Shown here piece after piece: positions 1 to 7,014 of a DNA stretch of 14,222 nt. The DNA is from Bacteroidales bacterium Bact_20. Its GTDB lineage: Bacteria; Bacteroidota; Bacteroidia; Bacteroidales; DTU049. Within the stretch, counting starts at the first letter, position 1; every line of letters starts with the position of its first letter. The notes under the pieces were generated by a model, which was not told the origin of the DNA, made no database searches, and saw only the letters and a list, made by a program, of their open reading frames with translations. Both the position numbers and the translations under genes were made by a program. The stretch is taken from contig LUZL01000121.1 in assembly GCA_001603615.1 (NCBI GenBank), forward strand, positions 1-14,222. Direction: 5' to 3'.

Positions 1-645
1 GTAGTAGAAAAAGATGGAAAACAAATCATCACACCATTAGAAAAATATGGCATTAAGATTATAAGTATGGGTTTTTTTATAGATCCAGATAAAGCCTTGA
101 TATGGCGTGGACCTATGATTGGTTCTGCTTTTAGACAAATAATGGATGATAGTCAATGGGGAGATTTAGATTATCTAATAATAGATACACCTCCTGGTAC
201 AGGAGATATTCATTTGACGTTAGTTCAGAATTATAGCCTGACGGGTGTAGTTATAGTAACTACTCCTCAGAAAATAGCTATTAATGATGCTGTAAAAGCG
301 ATAAATATGTTTCAAGACCCTAATATAAATGTTCCAATATTAGGAATAGTAGAAAATATGTCTTATTTTATTCCTCCTGATGCTCCTGATAAAAAGTATA
401 ATATCTTTTCTGGACGTGGTTCTGTAAGTGATATAGCTAAAAAATATAATATAAGAATATTAGGGCAAATACCTATAGATCCACAAGTATGTGATGAAGC
501 AGATAATGGTCGCCCAGCTATTTTAAATGATAATACTAAATATGCTGAGGAGCTCAGAAAAATGGTGGATGCTACTACTCAAGCAGTTGCTATTCGCAAT
601 GCCACATTACCAGAAACTAAAATTGTAGAAATCAAATATCAATAA
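1..645 (+). CDS. mrp: Mrp/ApbC-family Fe-S cluster carrier ATPase, 5' end outside window
   Basis: This is the C-terminal part of a P-loop ATPase of the Mrp/NBP35 family, cytosolic carriers that hand Fe-S clusters to apoproteins. The frame is open from base 1 (reading VVEKDGKQII...), so the true start and the Walker A loop lie upstream, and the ATG at 67 is internal. Family signatures are the switch/Walker B segment LIIDTPPGTGD (about residues 60-69 of the visible part, Asp codon at 184-186), the preceding WRGPMI, and ENMSYF followed by a C-terminal LGQIPIDP segment. The region after ENMSYF reads IPPDAPDKKYNIFSGRG, with no CxxC. In many Mrp proteins a CxxC there bridges the cluster in the dimer, but I recall that Bacteroidota homologues commonly lack it. 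The nfu-type gene starts 10 nt downstream, probably in the same transcript. Function is confident from the motifs; cluster-binding ability is uncertain. Confidence 0.93.
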   Translation, partial: VVEKDGKQIITPLEKYGIKIISMGFFIDPDKALIWRGPMIGSAFRQIMDDSQWGDLDYLIIDTPPGTGDIHLTLVQNYSLTGVVIVTTPQKIAINDAVKAINMFQDPNINVPILGIVENMSYFIPPDAPDKKYNIFSGRGSVSDIAKKYNIRILGQIPIDPQVCDEADNGRPAILNDNTKYAEELRKMVDATTQAVAIRNATLPETKIVEIKYQ

Positions 646-655
646 AAAAATTATT

Positions 656-898
656 ATGGAATACGAAGAAATAAAAAAGAGAGTTTTATATTTGTTAGAT
701 CAAATACGCCCATATTTACAAAATGATGGTGGTGATATGGAGTTTATAGAATTAACAGATGATTATAGAGTAAAATTGAAGCTAACAGGTGCATGTCACG
801 CTTGTCCAATGTCTGTCATTACTATTAAAAATGGAATTGAGGAAACCCTCAAGCAATATATTCCTGAAATTAAAGAAGTCGTTAATGTATTAAATTAA
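656..898 (+). CDS. NifU C-terminal (Nfu) domain Fe-S scaffold/carrier protein
   Basis: A stand-alone Nfu domain of 80 residues, a cytosolic protein that binds and transfers a [4Fe-4S] or [2Fe-2S] cluster. The sequence begins with the typical helix and the IRPYLQNDGGDMEF segment (residues 17-30), then a beta strand and the cluster-binding loop GACHACPMS with Cys47 and Cys50, and ends in the usual helix and VVNVLN strand. The length fits the single-domain form; there is no NifU N-terminal scaffold domain and no A-type domain as in NfuA. It lies 10 nt downstream of mrp with no room for a separate promoter, so the two are probably co-transcribed and cooperate in Fe-S delivery. The ATG at 656 is preceded only by an A/T-rich stretch, with no Shine-Dalgarno. 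The identification is solid; the client proteins cannot be told from here. Confidence 0.93.
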   Translation: MEYEEIKKRVLYLLDQIRPYLQNDGGDMEFIELTDDYRVKLKLTGACHACPMSVITIKNGIEETLKQYIPEIKEVVNVLN

Positions 899-1044
899 GC
901 ATTATACCTCACAGTTTTTTTAACTTTTGTTACATATTATTAGTTAATCAAATTATATAATTTGTTATTGCTCATTTTGAGTAAAAAAATTATATTAAAC
1001 ACAATAGAAAATATTGCTATTTTTACTAAATTTTTTAAAATACT

Positions 1045-2388
1045 ATGGAATCAATTATTAGAGAATTTACTAATAAAAAAATATGTATTTGGGGATGGGG
1101 TAGAGAAGGCAAAAGCAGTTTTAGATTTATAAACAAATTTGCTCAAAATTCTGATATTGTAATAGCTGATGATCATATTATTGATGAAAATAATATTAAT
1201 TTTATTTCTCAAGAAGAGTTGATAGCTAATATTGATAAATTTGACATTATAATTAAATCACCAGGTATTAGTTTATATAATTTAAATATTAAAAAAAACC
1301 AAAATATCACAAGTCAAATAGAATTATTTCTAAAATATTATAAATATAAAACTATAGGTATTACTGGTACTAAAGGTAAATCTACTACTACAAATTTAAT
1401 ATATTATTTGTTAAAAACATACAATGACAAAGTGCAAATTGGCGGTAATATTGGCATACCAGTATTTGACCTTTTGATGAATGATAACCAAACAGATTGG
1501 TATATTTTAGAATTATCTTGTCATCAGTTAGATCAAGTGATGTATTCTCCTCATATAGCAGTATTGCTTAATATTTTTCCTGAGCATTTAGATTATTATC
1601 ACTCCTTTGAATTATATAAGCAAGCTAAATTAAATATTGTGACCCATCAAAAAAGTAATGATATAGCAATAATAAACAGTAATATTACTAATATTGCGAA
1701 TTTAAAAAGTGAAATTTGGAAATTTGGAGAAGATACCTTAAAAAATGAAAGAGGATTGTTTTATAATGATAGAAATTTAATTTTTAAAGATGCTAATCAA
1801 CAGAGAAATTTACCGATCAATAGAGAAAAATTAAAACTACAAGGTAAACATAATATTTATAATATTTGTGCAGCTCTATTGTCTGCGAAACTAAGTACTG
1901 GACGAGATATAGAAGACTTTATTAATAAAATTTATGAATTTCAGCCCTTACCACATAGATTAGAATATGTAGGCAAATATAAAGATATTTATTTTTATAA
2001 TGATAGTATTTCTACTATACCGCAATCTACGATAGCAGCTCTAGAGTCCTTAGATAATGTAGACACAGTCATAATAGGTGGGATGAATAGAGGAATAGAT
2101 TATACAGAACTTTTTGAATATTTTAAAAAATCTACTGTAAGCAATATATTTTGTATTGGGGAATTAAAAGATAAATTATATCAAAACTTAGTAAATATAA
2201 ATGATAAGAATGTTATGAAATTTGATGATTTAATGCAAGCTGTAGAAGCAGCATACAAATATACTACAAATAGTAAAATTTGCTTACTATCACCGGGGGC
2301 AGCTAGCTACGATCAGTTTAAAAATTTTGAAGAGCGTGGTGATAAATATAAAGATTATATAGAATATTTTGGTAGAGAAGACAAATAA
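1045..2388 (+). CDS. murD: MurD-family UDP-MurNAc-L-alanine:glutamate ligase, possibly MurD2-like
   Basis: A 447-residue Mur ligase that adds glutamate to UDP-MurNAc-L-Ala in the cytosol during peptidoglycan precursor synthesis. Visible landmarks are an N-terminal Rossmann-type segment IWGWGREGKSS (15-25), the ATP loop GTKGKSTTT (108-116), the Mg-binding ELSCHQL (156-162), LNIFPEHLDYY (175-185), a lysine suited to carbamylation (Lys195), LPHRLE (302-307), NDSIST (319-324), GGMNRG (345-350) and the C-terminal SPGAASYDQF (416-425). Several positions differ from the common MurD: GWGREG instead of a GxGxSG-type loop, NDSI instead of NDSK, and GGMNRG instead of a GGxxKG-like loop; the Lys residues lost here line the D-glutamate pocket in E. 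coli MurD. It stands alone rather than in a mur/fts cluster. MurD2, an L-glutamate-adding variant, is a real alternative. A 146-nt gap separates it from nfu; I see only an imperfect promoter-like TATAATTTG near 956-964. Confidence 0.85.
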   Translation: MESIIREFTNKKICIWGWGREGKSSFRFINKFAQNSDIVIADDHIIDENNINFISQEELIANIDKFDIIIKSPGISLYNLNIKKNQNITSQIELFLKYYKYKTIGITGTKGKSTTTNLIYYLLKTYNDKVQIGGNIGIPVFDLLMNDNQTDWYILELSCHQLDQVMYSPHIAVLLNIFPEHLDYYHSFELYKQAKLNIVTHQKSNDIAIINSNITNIANLKSEIWKFGEDTLKNERGLFYNDRNLIFKDANQQRNLPINREKLKLQGKHNIYNICAALLSAKLSTGRDIEDFINKIYEFQPLPHRLEYVGKYKDIYFYNDSISTIPQSTIAALESLDNVDTVIIGGMNRGIDYTELFEYFKKSTVSNIFCIGELKDKLYQNLVNINDKNVMKFDDLMQAVEAAYKYTTNSKICLLSPGAASYDQFKNFEERGDKYKDYIEYFGREDK

Positions 2389-2477
2389 AAAAATTTAATA
2401 ATTAAAAAGAAAACTAAATTTAAGAAATTATTAAGCGGATAGTTAATAATAGATGATTTATATAGAATGTAACGGAA

Positions 2478-2489
2478 ATAAACGTTTAT
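2478..2489. repeat. 12-bp perfect palindrome ATAAACGTTTAT
   Basis: A perfect 12-bp palindrome inside the convergent junction, about 90 nt after the Mur ligase stop. Its centre is AACGTT, one of the few GC-containing spots in the region. It could be a protein-binding site or chance in AT-rich DNA. No second copy was noticed in the window. Confidence 0.3.
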
Positions 2490-2506
2490 CATTTTATCAT
2501 TTTTTA

Positions 2507-2549
2507 ATTGTTTCAAACAATATATGATATAAGTATATTATTTTTTTTT
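2507..2549 (+). terminator. Candidate AT-rich terminator after the Mur ligase gene
   Basis: ATTGTTT (2507-2513) and AAACAAT (2515-2521) form a perfect inverted repeat around a single C. Overlapping it, AATATAT (2519-2525) can pair with GTATATT (2533-2539, one G-U pair), and after one A this stem is followed directly by a T9 run at 2541-2549. The second stem plus T-run has the geometry of a plus-strand intrinsic terminator, although both stems are nearly pure A/T and weak. It lies about 120-160 nt past the stop codon. Confidence 0.3.
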
Positions 2550-2795
2550 AAATTAACTAAATATCTTTAAAACAATTAGAGATGTTTACTAAGGTTTTTA
2601 AAAAATGTTTTATAAAATTTAAAATTACAATACATATATGGAAATATGAATTTAATTAAATATTTTGTATATCATTAATTAATTGAAACAATTATTTAAT
2701 GCTGTTTTTCAATCACATTATTATTATTTCATACCATTAAAAAATAAATTTATGGAGCGTAACATAAACTAAATATTAAATTGTAAAATACCTAA

Positions 2796-2835
2796 TAAAT
2801 CAATTACGTAATAATGGTATATAATAATTGATTTA
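2796..2835 (-). terminator. 11-bp inverted repeat downstream of mutB, possible terminator
   Basis: TAAATCAATTA (2796-2806) is perfectly complementary to TAATTGATTTA (2825-2835), giving an 11-bp stem with an 18-nt loop, the longest clean hairpin I found. It begins 40 nt beyond the mutB stop on the minus strand. A smaller hairpin, AATCT-AAA-AGATT (2841-2853), lies between it and the gene. The minus-strand sequence after the large stem is only moderately T-rich, so intrinsic termination is not certain. A transcript-stabilising structure is an alternative. Confidence 0.35.
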
Positions 2836-2874
2836 ATAATAATCTAAAAGATTTGAAATTAAATATAGGGAAGA

Positions 2875-5007
2875 TTATTTCCTAGAAGCTATCAGTATTT
2901 CTAATAGTTTAATAGCTGCATCAGGTATAGGAGTTCCAGGGCCAAATATAGCTACCACACCAGCATCAAATAAAAACTGATAATCTTGAGGTGGGATTAC
3001 ACCACCTACTATAACCATAATATCCTCTCTACCTAATTTTTTCAGTTCATCTATCACTTGTGGTACCAATGCTTTATGAGCACCTGCTAAGCTAGAAATA
3101 CCGATAATATGCACATCATTTTCTACAGCCATTTTAGCAGCTTCTTCTGGTGTCTGAAAGAGTGGACCCATATCTACATCGAAGCCTATATCAGCATAAG
3201 CTGTAGCTATTACTTTAGCACCTCTATCGTGACCATCCTGTCCCAATTTAGCAACTAAAATACGAGGTCTACGACCTTCTAATTTTGCAAACTCATCAGC
3301 TAATTGTTGAGCTTTGCGAAAACTTTCATTTTGACTAATTTCTGAACTATACACACCTGTTATTGATTTAATTTCTGGAGTATAACGCCCCCAAGCTTTT
3401 TCCATTGCATAGCTTATCTCACCTAAGGTAGCTCTGTATTTTGCAGCTTCTATTGCTAGCTCTAAAAGGTTGCCTTCACCTGTTTGGCATGCATGTGTAA
3501 TGGCATCTAATGCTTGTTTTACTTTTTCATTATTTCTTTTAGCTTTTACTTCTCTTAAACGTTCTATTTGTTTTTCTCTAACAATAGTATTATCAACTTC
3601 TAAAATTTGAATAGGTTCTTCTTTATCCAATTTATATTTATTAATACCAACTATAATGTCTTGTCCAGAGTCTATGCGTGCTTGACGACGAGCAGAAGCT
3701 TCTTCAATTCTCATTTTTGGAATACCAGCGACGATAGCTTTTGTCATACCACCTAGCTCCTCTACTTCTTGAATTAGTTCCCATGCTTTATGAGCTATTT
3801 CATCAGTTAAAGTTTCTAAATAGTAAGAGCCACCTAGAGGATCTACCACACGGCAAATTTGAGTTTCTTCCTGTAGTAAAAGTTGAGTATTTCTAGCAAT
3901 ACGTGCGGAGAAATCAGTTGGTAATGCTATAGCTTCATCTAAAGCATTTGTATGTAGACTTTGCGTATGACCTAATGCAGCAGCCATAGCTTCTATACAT
4001 GTACGAGCAACATTATTATATGGATCTTGAGCTGTCAGTGACCATCCAGATGTTTGAGTATGTGTACGCAGAGCCATAGATTTAGGATTTTGGGGATTGA
4101 ATTGTTTTACAATTTTAGCCCATAATAGTCTAGCAGCTCTCATTTTTGCAATTTCCATAAAATGATTCATGCCAGCAGCCCAGAAAAAAGATAATCTAGG
4201 AGCGAAATTATCAACAGGAATACCAGCTTTCAAACCAGTGCGTAAATATTCTAATCCATCAGCTAAAGTATATGCTAACTCTTGCACAGCAGTAGCACCT
4301 GCTTCTTGCATATGATAGCCACTAATAGAAATACTATTAAATTTTGGCATATATTGAGAAGTAAATTTGAAGATATCTGCTATTATTCTCATTGATGGCT
4401 CAGGTGGGTAGATATAGGTATTACGAACCATAAACTCTTTTAAAATATCATTTTGAATAGTACCATTAAGTTGTTCGAGCTTAGCACCCTGCTCCAGAGC
4501 TGTTACAATATAAAAAGCCATAATTGGAATAACGGCACCATTCATTGTCATACTAACAGACATCTCTGCAAGAGGTATTTGATCAAAGAGAATTTTCATA
4601 TCTTCTACACTGTCAATAGCTACACCAGCTTTGCCTACATCACCAACTACACGTTCGTTATCACTATCGTATCCTCTATGTGTTGGTAGATCAAAAGCTA
4701 CGCTCAATCCCTTTTGCCCAGCAGCTAAATTTCTTCTATAGAAAGCATTACTTTCCTCTGCAGTGCTGAAACCAGCGTATTGTCTAATAGTCCATGGTTT
4801 TTGAGTATACATTGTAGGATAGGGACCTCTGAGAAAAGGTGGTAACCCAGCAGCATAGTCTATATGTTCCAATTCAACAATATCATCATATGAATAATAA
4901 TTTTTTATAGGAATACCTTCTGCACTATTATAAATAACTTCAGCATTTAACATTTGCTGAGGTTTATTATCTTCAAAAATTTTGATTTTTTTAAAATCAG
5001 GTTTCAT
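2875..5007 (-). CDS. mutB: Methylmalonyl-CoA mutase, large (catalytic, B12-binding) subunit
   Basis: Adenosylcobalamin-dependent isomerase converting succinyl-CoA and (R)-methylmalonyl-CoA into each other in the cytosol, central to propionate formation or use. The 710-residue length is usual for the large subunit. The N-terminal substrate barrel shows RGPYPTMY (60-67), YAGFSTAEESNAFYRRNL (77-94), PSMRII with Arg207, and SGYHMQEAGA with His232, matching known CoA and substrate contacts. The C-terminal cobalamin domain carries the base-off signature DGHDRG (591-596), with His593 as the lower axial ligand, then GISSLAGAH (636-644) and GGVIPP (668-673). All key residues are intact. It follows mutA after 32 nt, almost certainly on one mRNA. 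The ATG at 5007 has an A/T-rich leader without Shine-Dalgarno. No methylmalonyl-CoA epimerase, decarboxylase or MeaB-type chaperone gene is in the window. The symbol follows propionibacterial usage (scpA is the E. coli name). Confidence 0.97.
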   Translation of the reverse strand: MKPDFKKIKIFEDNKPQQMLNAEVIYNSAEGIPIKNYYSYDDIVELEHIDYAAGLPPFLRGPYPTMYTQKPWTIRQYAGFSTAEESNAFYRRNLAAGQKGLSVAFDLPTHRGYDSDNERVVGDVGKAGVAIDSVEDMKILFDQIPLAEMSVSMTMNGAVIPIMAFYIVTALEQGAKLEQLNGTIQNDILKEFMVRNTYIYPPEPSMRIIADIFKFTSQYMPKFNSISISGYHMQEAGATAVQELAYTLADGLEYLRTGLKAGIPVDNFAPRLSFFWAAGMNHFMEIAKMRAARLLWAKIVKQFNPQNPKSMALRTHTQTSGWSLTAQDPYNNVARTCIEAMAAALGHTQSLHTNALDEAIALPTDFSARIARNTQLLLQEETQICRVVDPLGGSYYLETLTDEIAHKAWELIQEVEELGGMTKAIVAGIPKMRIEEASARRQARIDSGQDIIVGINKYKLDKEEPIQILEVDNTIVREKQIERLREVKAKRNNEKVKQALDAITHACQTGEGNLLELAIEAAKYRATLGEISYAMEKAWGRYTPEIKSITGVYSSEISQNESFRKAQQLADEFAKLEGRRPRILVAKLGQDGHDRGAKVIATAYADIGFDVDMGPLFQTPEEAAKMAVENDVHIIGISSLAGAHKALVPQVIDELKKLGREDIMVIVGGVIPPQDYQFLFDAGVVAIFGPGTPIPDAAIKLLEILIASRK

Positions 5008-5027
5008 ATTTATTATTTTAATAATTC

Positions 5028-5039
5028 AAAAAAAAAAAA
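5028..5039. repeat. A12 homopolymer in the mutA-mutB gap
   Basis: Twelve consecutive A on the plus strand, read as U12 in the mutA-mutB transcript. It lies immediately downstream of the mutA stop codon, so length changes would not shift either frame. No stable hairpin was seen just before it, so termination there is not expected to be efficient. Confidence 0.5.
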
Positions 5040-6899
5040 TTACTTAATATTTAATATTTTATGAAAATTTTCCAAAGTTTCTAAAATATTAGATTTTACA
5101 TGAATGAATTCATTTACACCGTTGTCTTTTAATAGTTCTAAAATTTCAGTGGGATTACCTGCTACTACGATTATTTTGTTTGGATAATTTTCTTTAATAG
5201 TTTTAGCAATATTAATTCCTAAAGTACCATATTCCGCATCGCTACTGCATAGAACAATAATATCTGGATTATGTTCAGATATTAGTTTAATCATCATTTC
5301 ATCATTATTGTAAACCTCTGCATCCATAATTTCATAACCAGCTACACCGAAGAAATTTCGAGAAAAATTAACTCTAGCATTACGCATAGCTATATCACCG
5401 AAAGGCAGCAAATAAACCAGAGGTTTTTTATTGCCATTATTTACATGCATTTCAGTGCGATAGCGTAAATTTTCAAATGGTTCTACAACTCTGAAAATCT
5501 TCAATGCATTATCATTTTTAGGTTTATTGATTAGAGGTTTATGTAGCTCTGCAGAAATAGTTTCATTCATATTTGGGTAATTATTTATACCAATAACAGT
5601 GGATTTTCTTTTTAGTATAGCATTTAATTTATTTTCTGCACTTTTTTCTATTTCATTTTTAATCCAAGAATTTTCCATAACAGCTTTAAAACCTCCCATA
5701 TCTTCAATTTGACAAAATAGATCCCAAGCGTGCTGAGCAATAGATTTTGTTAAATTTTCTATCAAATAAGAACCTCCTGCAGGATCTATGACATTATCGA
5801 AATGAGCTTCGTCGCGGAGGATTAATTGAACATTTCTAGCTATCCTTTTACTAAAATCATTAGATTTATGTAAGGTAATATCATGAGGCAAAATAGTAAT
5901 TTCGTTAGCACCACCGATAATTGCTGACATAGCTTCTACAGTATTTCGTAGCATATTATTGTACACATCATAAGCAGTTTTGTTAAAAATGCCAGTTTTA
6001 CTATGTATGAAAATTTTAGTTTTATCTTTTGATAATTCATATGCAGTCAAAACCTTAGATATAAGTAATCTAGCTGCACGTAGTTTTGCAATTTCAATAA
6101 AATAAGTACTACCTAGCCCTAAAGTTAATCTAATTCTTTTAATAGCTTGATCAATAGAGATACCATTATCAGTTAAAATATCCAAATAATTAACCATTTG
6201 AGCAAGAGAAAATGCTAATTCTTGCACAGCATTAGCCCCAGCATTATGATAAATATCCCCATTAATATTTATAATTTTAAAATTTGGGTTCCAATTACTA
6301 AGAAAATTAAATAAAGTAGTTAATTCATTTACATTATCATCAAAACTATTGTAATAGCTACCATTTAACAAATAATAAGCAAAAAAGTCAAAATTAAAAG
6401 AGCCTTTTAATAAGTTTAAATCAAAATTATTTTCAGTAGCCCATTCTTTAATTATTTGAGCTAAGATAGAATAGGAATATGAAGAGCTAAAATGAACGCT
6501 ATGATTAGCAAGATCTAAATTATTAAATAAAATACTTAAATCATTTTTGTTGTCAATATTGGGAATATTAAATTCAACAGCATCTGCACCATTTGAGGTT
6601 GATTTAATAGCTATTTCATTAGCCGTTTTTAAATCAATTTCATCAATATTTTGAATTACCTGCCACAATAATTTTTTGTCATTATAACCTCTCAAATAAG
6701 GATAAACATTAGGATAATAAGTAAGGTCTATAAGGCCTTCGAGATCAATTTTAGTGTAGAAAGGTTTCACATCAAAACCTTCATCGGTTCTCCAAAAAAT
6801 TTTAGAGATATCAACTCCTTTGAGACTATCTTTAATAGCTTCTTCCCATTGTTTAGGAGAAACTGGAGGGAACTCTGCAAAAAGCTTATTTTTAGCCAT
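5040..6899 (-). CDS. mutA: Methylmalonyl-CoA mutase, small subunit
   Basis: Non-catalytic partner of the heterodimeric mutase; it resembles the large subunit but does not bind cobalamin. The protein has 619 residues, as usual for this subunit. The N-terminal segment WRTDEGFDVKPFY (36-48) and PYLRGYNDKKLLW (67-79) are typical, and GDIYHNAGA (214-222) replaces the large-subunit GYHMQEAGA. At the C-terminus the DxHxxG cobalamin signature is absent; the aligned loop reads FGDIAMRNAR (500-509), so no axial histidine exists. This loss is normal for the family, not damage. The middle shows ARNVQLILRDEAHFDNVIDPAGGSYL (about 354-379), conserved in both subunits. The gene precedes mutB by 32 nt in the usual order. 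A perfect TAAGTTTG promoter element lies 21 nt upstream of the ATG, suggesting the pair has its own start site although the J-protein gene lies only 115 nt upstream. Confidence 0.96.
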   Translation of the reverse strand: MAKNKLFAEFPPVSPKQWEEAIKDSLKGVDISKIFWRTDEGFDVKPFYTKIDLEGLIDLTYYPNVYPYLRGYNDKKLLWQVIQNIDEIDLKTANEIAIKSTSNGADAVEFNIPNIDNKNDLSILFNNLDLANHSVHFSSSYSYSILAQIIKEWATENNFDLNLLKGSFNFDFFAYYLLNGSYYNSFDDNVNELTTLFNFLSNWNPNFKIININGDIYHNAGANAVQELAFSLAQMVNYLDILTDNGISIDQAIKRIRLTLGLGSTYFIEIAKLRAARLLISKVLTAYELSKDKTKIFIHSKTGIFNKTAYDVYNNMLRNTVEAMSAIIGGANEITILPHDITLHKSNDFSKRIARNVQLILRDEAHFDNVIDPAGGSYLIENLTKSIAQHAWDLFCQIEDMGGFKAVMENSWIKNEIEKSAENKLNAILKRKSTVIGINNYPNMNETISAELHKPLINKPKNDNALKIFRVVEPFENLRYRTEMHVNNGNKKPLVYLLPFGDIAMRNARVNFSRNFFGVAGYEIMDAEVYNNDEMMIKLISEHNPDIIVLCSSDAEYGTLGINIAKTIKENYPNKIIVVAGNPTEILELLKDNGVNEFIHVKSNILETLENFHKILNIK

Positions 6900-6920
6900 A
6901 ATCTATATAATTTCTTTTTG

Positions 6921-6928
6921 CAAACTTA
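6921..6928 (-). promoter_or_regulatory. Bacteroidota-type -7 element (TAAGTTTG) before mutA
   Basis: On the minus strand TAAGTTTG matches the TAnnTTTG -7 consensus of Bacteroidota primary sigma promoters. It would place the transcript start about 14-16 nt before the mutA ATG. No TTTG is found at the -33 position, where only a T-run occurs. The match recurs before two other genes in the window. Confidence 0.4.
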
Positions 6929-6977
6929 AATAGAATTTTTGAAACTAAAAAATGAATTATTAAGAGTGAAAGATAAG

Positions 6978-7011
6978 AGAGGAAATACAATTTTTTTGCT
7001 TCACTTCCTCT
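6978..7011 (-). terminator. Stem-loop just after the J-protein gene, weak terminator candidate
   Basis: AGAGGAA (6978-6984) pairs with TTCCTCT (7005-7011), a 7-bp stem with a 20-nt loop that begins 3 nt past the J-protein stop codon on the minus strand. It is GC-richer than its surroundings. A competing pair AGTGAA/TTCACT (6965-6970 with 7000-7005) shares base 7005. The sequence after the stem on the minus strand is pyrimidine-rich but has no clean U-run, so a terminator, processing site or attenuating structure are all possible. Confidence 0.3.
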
Positions 7012-7014
7012 GTT

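Larger units (their letters stand above)
2389..2874. other. Gene-free convergent intergenic region
   Basis: These 486 bases separate the stop codon of the plus-strand Mur ligase from the stop codon of the minus-strand mutase gene. The stretch is extremely AT-rich and has stops in all frames; the longest ATG frames I read encode only about 24-25 residues (starting at 2453 and 2582) and have no recognisable motifs. It contains several short inverted repeats, listed separately, plus a T9 run at 2541-2549. I see no tRNA, no repeated unit and no remnant of a known gene. It is longer than expected for a simple double terminator, so a small RNA or a decayed gene cannot be excluded. Confidence 0.6.

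Noticed and set aside
67..645. Treating the ATG at 67 as the start of mrp
   Set aside because: The frame is open back to base 1 with conserved-looking coding, and the family needs an upstream Walker A region, so 67 is internal.
2453..2659. Two tiny ATG frames (about 24 and 25 codons, from 2453 and 2582) in the convergent junction
   Set aside because: Frames of this length are expected by chance in AT-rich DNA, and neither has a promoter element, motif or hydrophobic segment typical of a small membrane peptide or toxin.
4453..4689. Plus-strand open frame of 78 codons inside mutB
   Set aside because: It lies fully antisense to a strongly conserved mutase gene and has no recognisable motif, so it is a shadow frame.
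5040..6899. Degenerate or inactive methylmalonyl-CoA mutase because the DxHxxG motif is missing
   Set aside because: Loss of the cobalamin-binding histidine is the normal state of the small subunit, and the partner encoded next to it keeps the motif.
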